DNA from: Owenia fusiformis
Taxonomy: Eukaryota > Annelida > Polychaeta > Sabellida > Oweniidae
Assembly: GCA_903813345.2 (NCBI GenBank)
Contig: CAIIXF020000002.1
Location: 5,434,001-5,498,000 of the forward strand
Direction: 5' to 3'
DNA length: 64,000 nucleotides
Made by a program: the position numbers and the translations under genes
The notes under the pieces: model-generated
What the model was told of the DNA's origin: nothing
The model's database searches: none
What the model saw: the letters and a program-made list of their open reading frames with translations, nothing else
Shown: positions 61,448 through 64,000 of the stretch, piece after piece
Position numbering within the stretch: position 1 is the first letter of the stretch
Layout of the letters: each line of letters starts with the position of its first letter

Positions 61448-62250
61448 AATGTTTATATCACGAAGATGGCCGAAGATGTTTATATCAATTGCAAGAAGAT
61501 GGCCGAATATGTTTATATCACGAAGATGGCTGAAGATGTTTATATCACGAAGATGGCCGAAGATGCCTATATCACGAAGATGGCCGAAGATGTCTATATC
61601 ACGAAGATGGCTGAAGATGTTTATATCACGAAGATGGCCGAATATGTTTATATCACGAAGATGGCTGAAGATGTTTATATCAATTGCAAGAAGATGGCCG
61701 AATATGTTTATATCACGAAGATGGCTGAAGATGTTTATATCACGAAGATGGCCGAAGATGTTTATATCAATTGCAAGAAGATGGCCGAATATGTTTATAT
61801 CACGAAGATGGCTGAAGATGTTTATATCACGAAGATGGTTGAAGATGTTTATATCACGAAGATGGCCGAAGATGCTTACATGTATATCACGAAGATGACC
61901 GAAGATGTTTATATCAATTGCAAGAAGATGGCCGAATATGTTTATATCACGAAGATGGCCGAAGATGTTTATATCAATTGCAAGAAGATGGCCGAATATG
62001 TTTATATCACGAAGATGGCCGAAGATGTTTATATCACGAAGATGGCCGAAGATGTTTATATCACGAAGATGGCCGAAGATGCCTATATCACGAAGATGGC
62101 CGAATATGCTTATATCACGAAGATGGCCGAAGATGTTTATATCACGAAGATGGCCGAAGATGCTTATATCACGAAGATGGCCGAAGATGCTTATATCACG
62201 AAGATGGCCGAAGATGTTTATATCACGAAGATGGCCGAAGATACTTCAAT
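61448..62250 (+). repeat. 27-bp minisatellite (GAAGATGGCCGAAGATG)
   Basis: About 30 tandem units of 27 bp, some with a 6-bp TTGCAA-containing insertion (33-bp variant). Because unit lengths are multiples of three, all three plus frames stay open for most of it; the longest ORF is 61367-62311 with peptide ITKMAEDVY repeated. After the array, TCTTCGGCCATCTTCGG at 62285-62301 is an inverted piece of the unit. Coding is not supported. Confidence 0.88.
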
Positions 62251-62311
62251 GGACCAATCAAATTCCTTGGAGGTTTCAAGTTCGATCTTCGGCCATCTTC
62301 GGTTGAGATAA

Positions 62312-64000
62312 AAAAAATTGTTACCCTCTTTTCTTAGAATGTTTCTTCATGAGAAAAAATAACAATTTGAGTTCAAGTTGAGAAATTTAATTATACATAT
62401 TTAATCATCATTAAGAGTGAAAGGAGTACAGCCGGGGAGTACAGTTTAATACATTTACTAAAATCGGCTGAGCTCTAATCTCAAATAGCCAGAGGAAATA
62501 AAGAAATTACGATTTTCGACATTTTGTAAATTGTTCGCTTATTTTATGTGCACATTAGTATGCAATTTAGAATTTAAAGCGATTGCAATTTTCTCATTCT
62601 ACAGACGTCTTCAAGTGGGAATCACTCAGAATGACACAGGATTTTTCACCCCCAGTTAATACCCTTCTTGAAATACTTATGATTTAGAGACTGTGATGAG
62701 AAGTAGAGCTCTTAACACAATTGCCGTTATCCGAAAACTGTTAATTTATGTCACTTCTTCATTCTGTTGAGAACTTGAATAGTCAAGTTCCTATTTCACG
62801 CTAACCTCTCTCTTTTACAATTTTTAGAAGTTGATACTGCATCTTTTAGAAAGATAACTCGACTCTGACAGTAGCCTACACGCAGACTCTAGTTACAAGC
62901 ATTGTTTTCTAGTTATGAAGATGAAGCTCACTTTTAAGAAGCGAAGTCAAACGAATGTAAAGTGTATTCTGACACTCGGAATATGAAGAACTAATAAACA
63001 TTCATTAAAATATTTCTACATTACACTTATCACATTTTAAATAAAAGCTTCATCTCAACTATTACTTGTTTCTGAGCTCAAAGTAAATATCTTTCATTTC
63101 CTTTTTAAATACTTTATTAGGAGGCTCTTCTTCACCTAATTCGAAAATATCATTCGTACCTGTTCTCCGGGTAATTTTCAAAAATGATATCTAATGATAT
63201 CTTATGGCCTAGATAGCTGAATATCATTTTTTAAACTTGATATACAGGAGATGATTTCAAAAATTAGCAGGATTCTATTAAAACACCGCTATACGTATCT
63301 ATCAAAATACTCCGTCTAGGATATCCCCGTTCAGGAGTCGAACTACAAGCCCTTGTGACACAAGTGTGCTGTATAGATACCTGTTTAAATGTATAAAACA
63401 ACTTTTATTATTTGATTTTACTCTTACAAATAATTGATTTTCAAAGATAATTGCTTATCTTAGTTTACATCATTATTTTGCAGTGATGTTATTTCAGGCC
63501 TCGATTTTGCCTTTTGAAATATGTTTATGTCCCGGTTTATGTCTGTATTTTGATAATGTTATGCATGTCAGAATACATGATGGAGAACTATATTGCGCCT
63601 GAAAGTAGAGGTATTAGAACATATTGTTACGGAACATTGCAAGAAAATCTCACTCCAATAGGAAACCGATTGAAAGTAAGTTAATGTACATAGAAAGCTT
63701 CAATTGCGTATGCGTATAAAGTTCTGAGAACTTATTACAGAAGATTGCAAGTGAATGTGATACGTTCGGAGCAATAAAACTCAAAAAGTTAAGTGACCAC
63801 TTAGAGCTTAGTAAAATAGAACTTATCGTTATATAATAAAATAACATATCCGATTCTGTCTAGCCTTGTATTGTTACAATGCAAAGATAAGAGGCATATT
63901 AAACTTATATTTTCAAACTTGATTAACTAAGCAGGACTCATAAGGGGCCCTTAAGCTTCTGGGTCTGTCTTTATAATTAGTTTATACTGTCAGAAGTTCT
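62312..64000. other. Right edge, no gene seen
   Basis: AT-rich DNA; no ORF, RNA gene or repeat family recognised. Confidence 0.4.

Noticed and set aside
61367-62311. 314-residue ORF with ITKMAEDVY repeats
   Set aside because: The frame follows from a stop-free 27-bp minisatellite; other plus frames are equally open.

Overview
The window reads as nuclear DNA of an invertebrate animal: genes are split by GT..AG introns with consistent codon phases, intergenic DNA is AT-rich, and transposable elements fill most of the space. The mix of gene families (GlyR/GluCl-type receptor, an invertebrate secreted M15-type peptidase with cysteine-rich modules, a lineage-expanded type II membrane glycosyltransferase-like protein, AGGTCA-rich repeats) suggests a marine invertebrate, perhaps a lophotrochozoan. 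The species cannot be fixed from the sequence alone.

Layout. (1) About 2.1-17.05 kb, plus strand: the last seven exons seen of an anion-selective Cys-loop receptor subunit. Its introns hold a 5'-truncated LINE with a 16-bp target duplication, several MITE families, and two tandem duplications, each copying the 3' end of an exon together with its splice donor. One receptor exon carries a one-base frameshift. (2) 19.3-21.6 kb, minus strand: a complete six-exon gene, each exon too short to stand out as an ORF, for a secreted 263-residue protein with three cysteine-rich modules and an M15-type metallopeptidase domain with all expected active-site residues. (3) 22-25.2 kb: palindromic and minisatellite repeats. 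(4) 25.3-50.75 kb: a 25-kb head-to-tail array of thirteen repeat units of about 1.4-2 kb. Each ends in a stem-loop followed by CTAG-T, the signature of a Helitron-type 3' end. Two families of units are present. (5) 28379-32369, inserted in one unit: an apparently intact 3991-bp DNA transposon with a two-exon, 879-residue DDE transposase. Its N-terminus resembles the zinc-binding N-terminal region of RAG1 and its core resembles CMC/Chapaev and RAG1/Transib enzymes. It has a 4-bp target duplication and bipartite terminal repeats whose inner and outer blocks are separated by 13 bp at one end and 3 bp at the other. (6) 52.7-53.85 kb: an intronless type II membrane, glycosyltransferase-like gene. 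(7) 54-64 kb: mostly featureless AT-rich DNA with one pentanucleotide and one 27-bp minisatellite.

The most notable object is the RAG1-like transposon. It looks recent: its reading frame is open, both termini are recognisable, the target duplication is exact, and sister units of the array supply the empty site. The host genes appear unrelated to each other in function.
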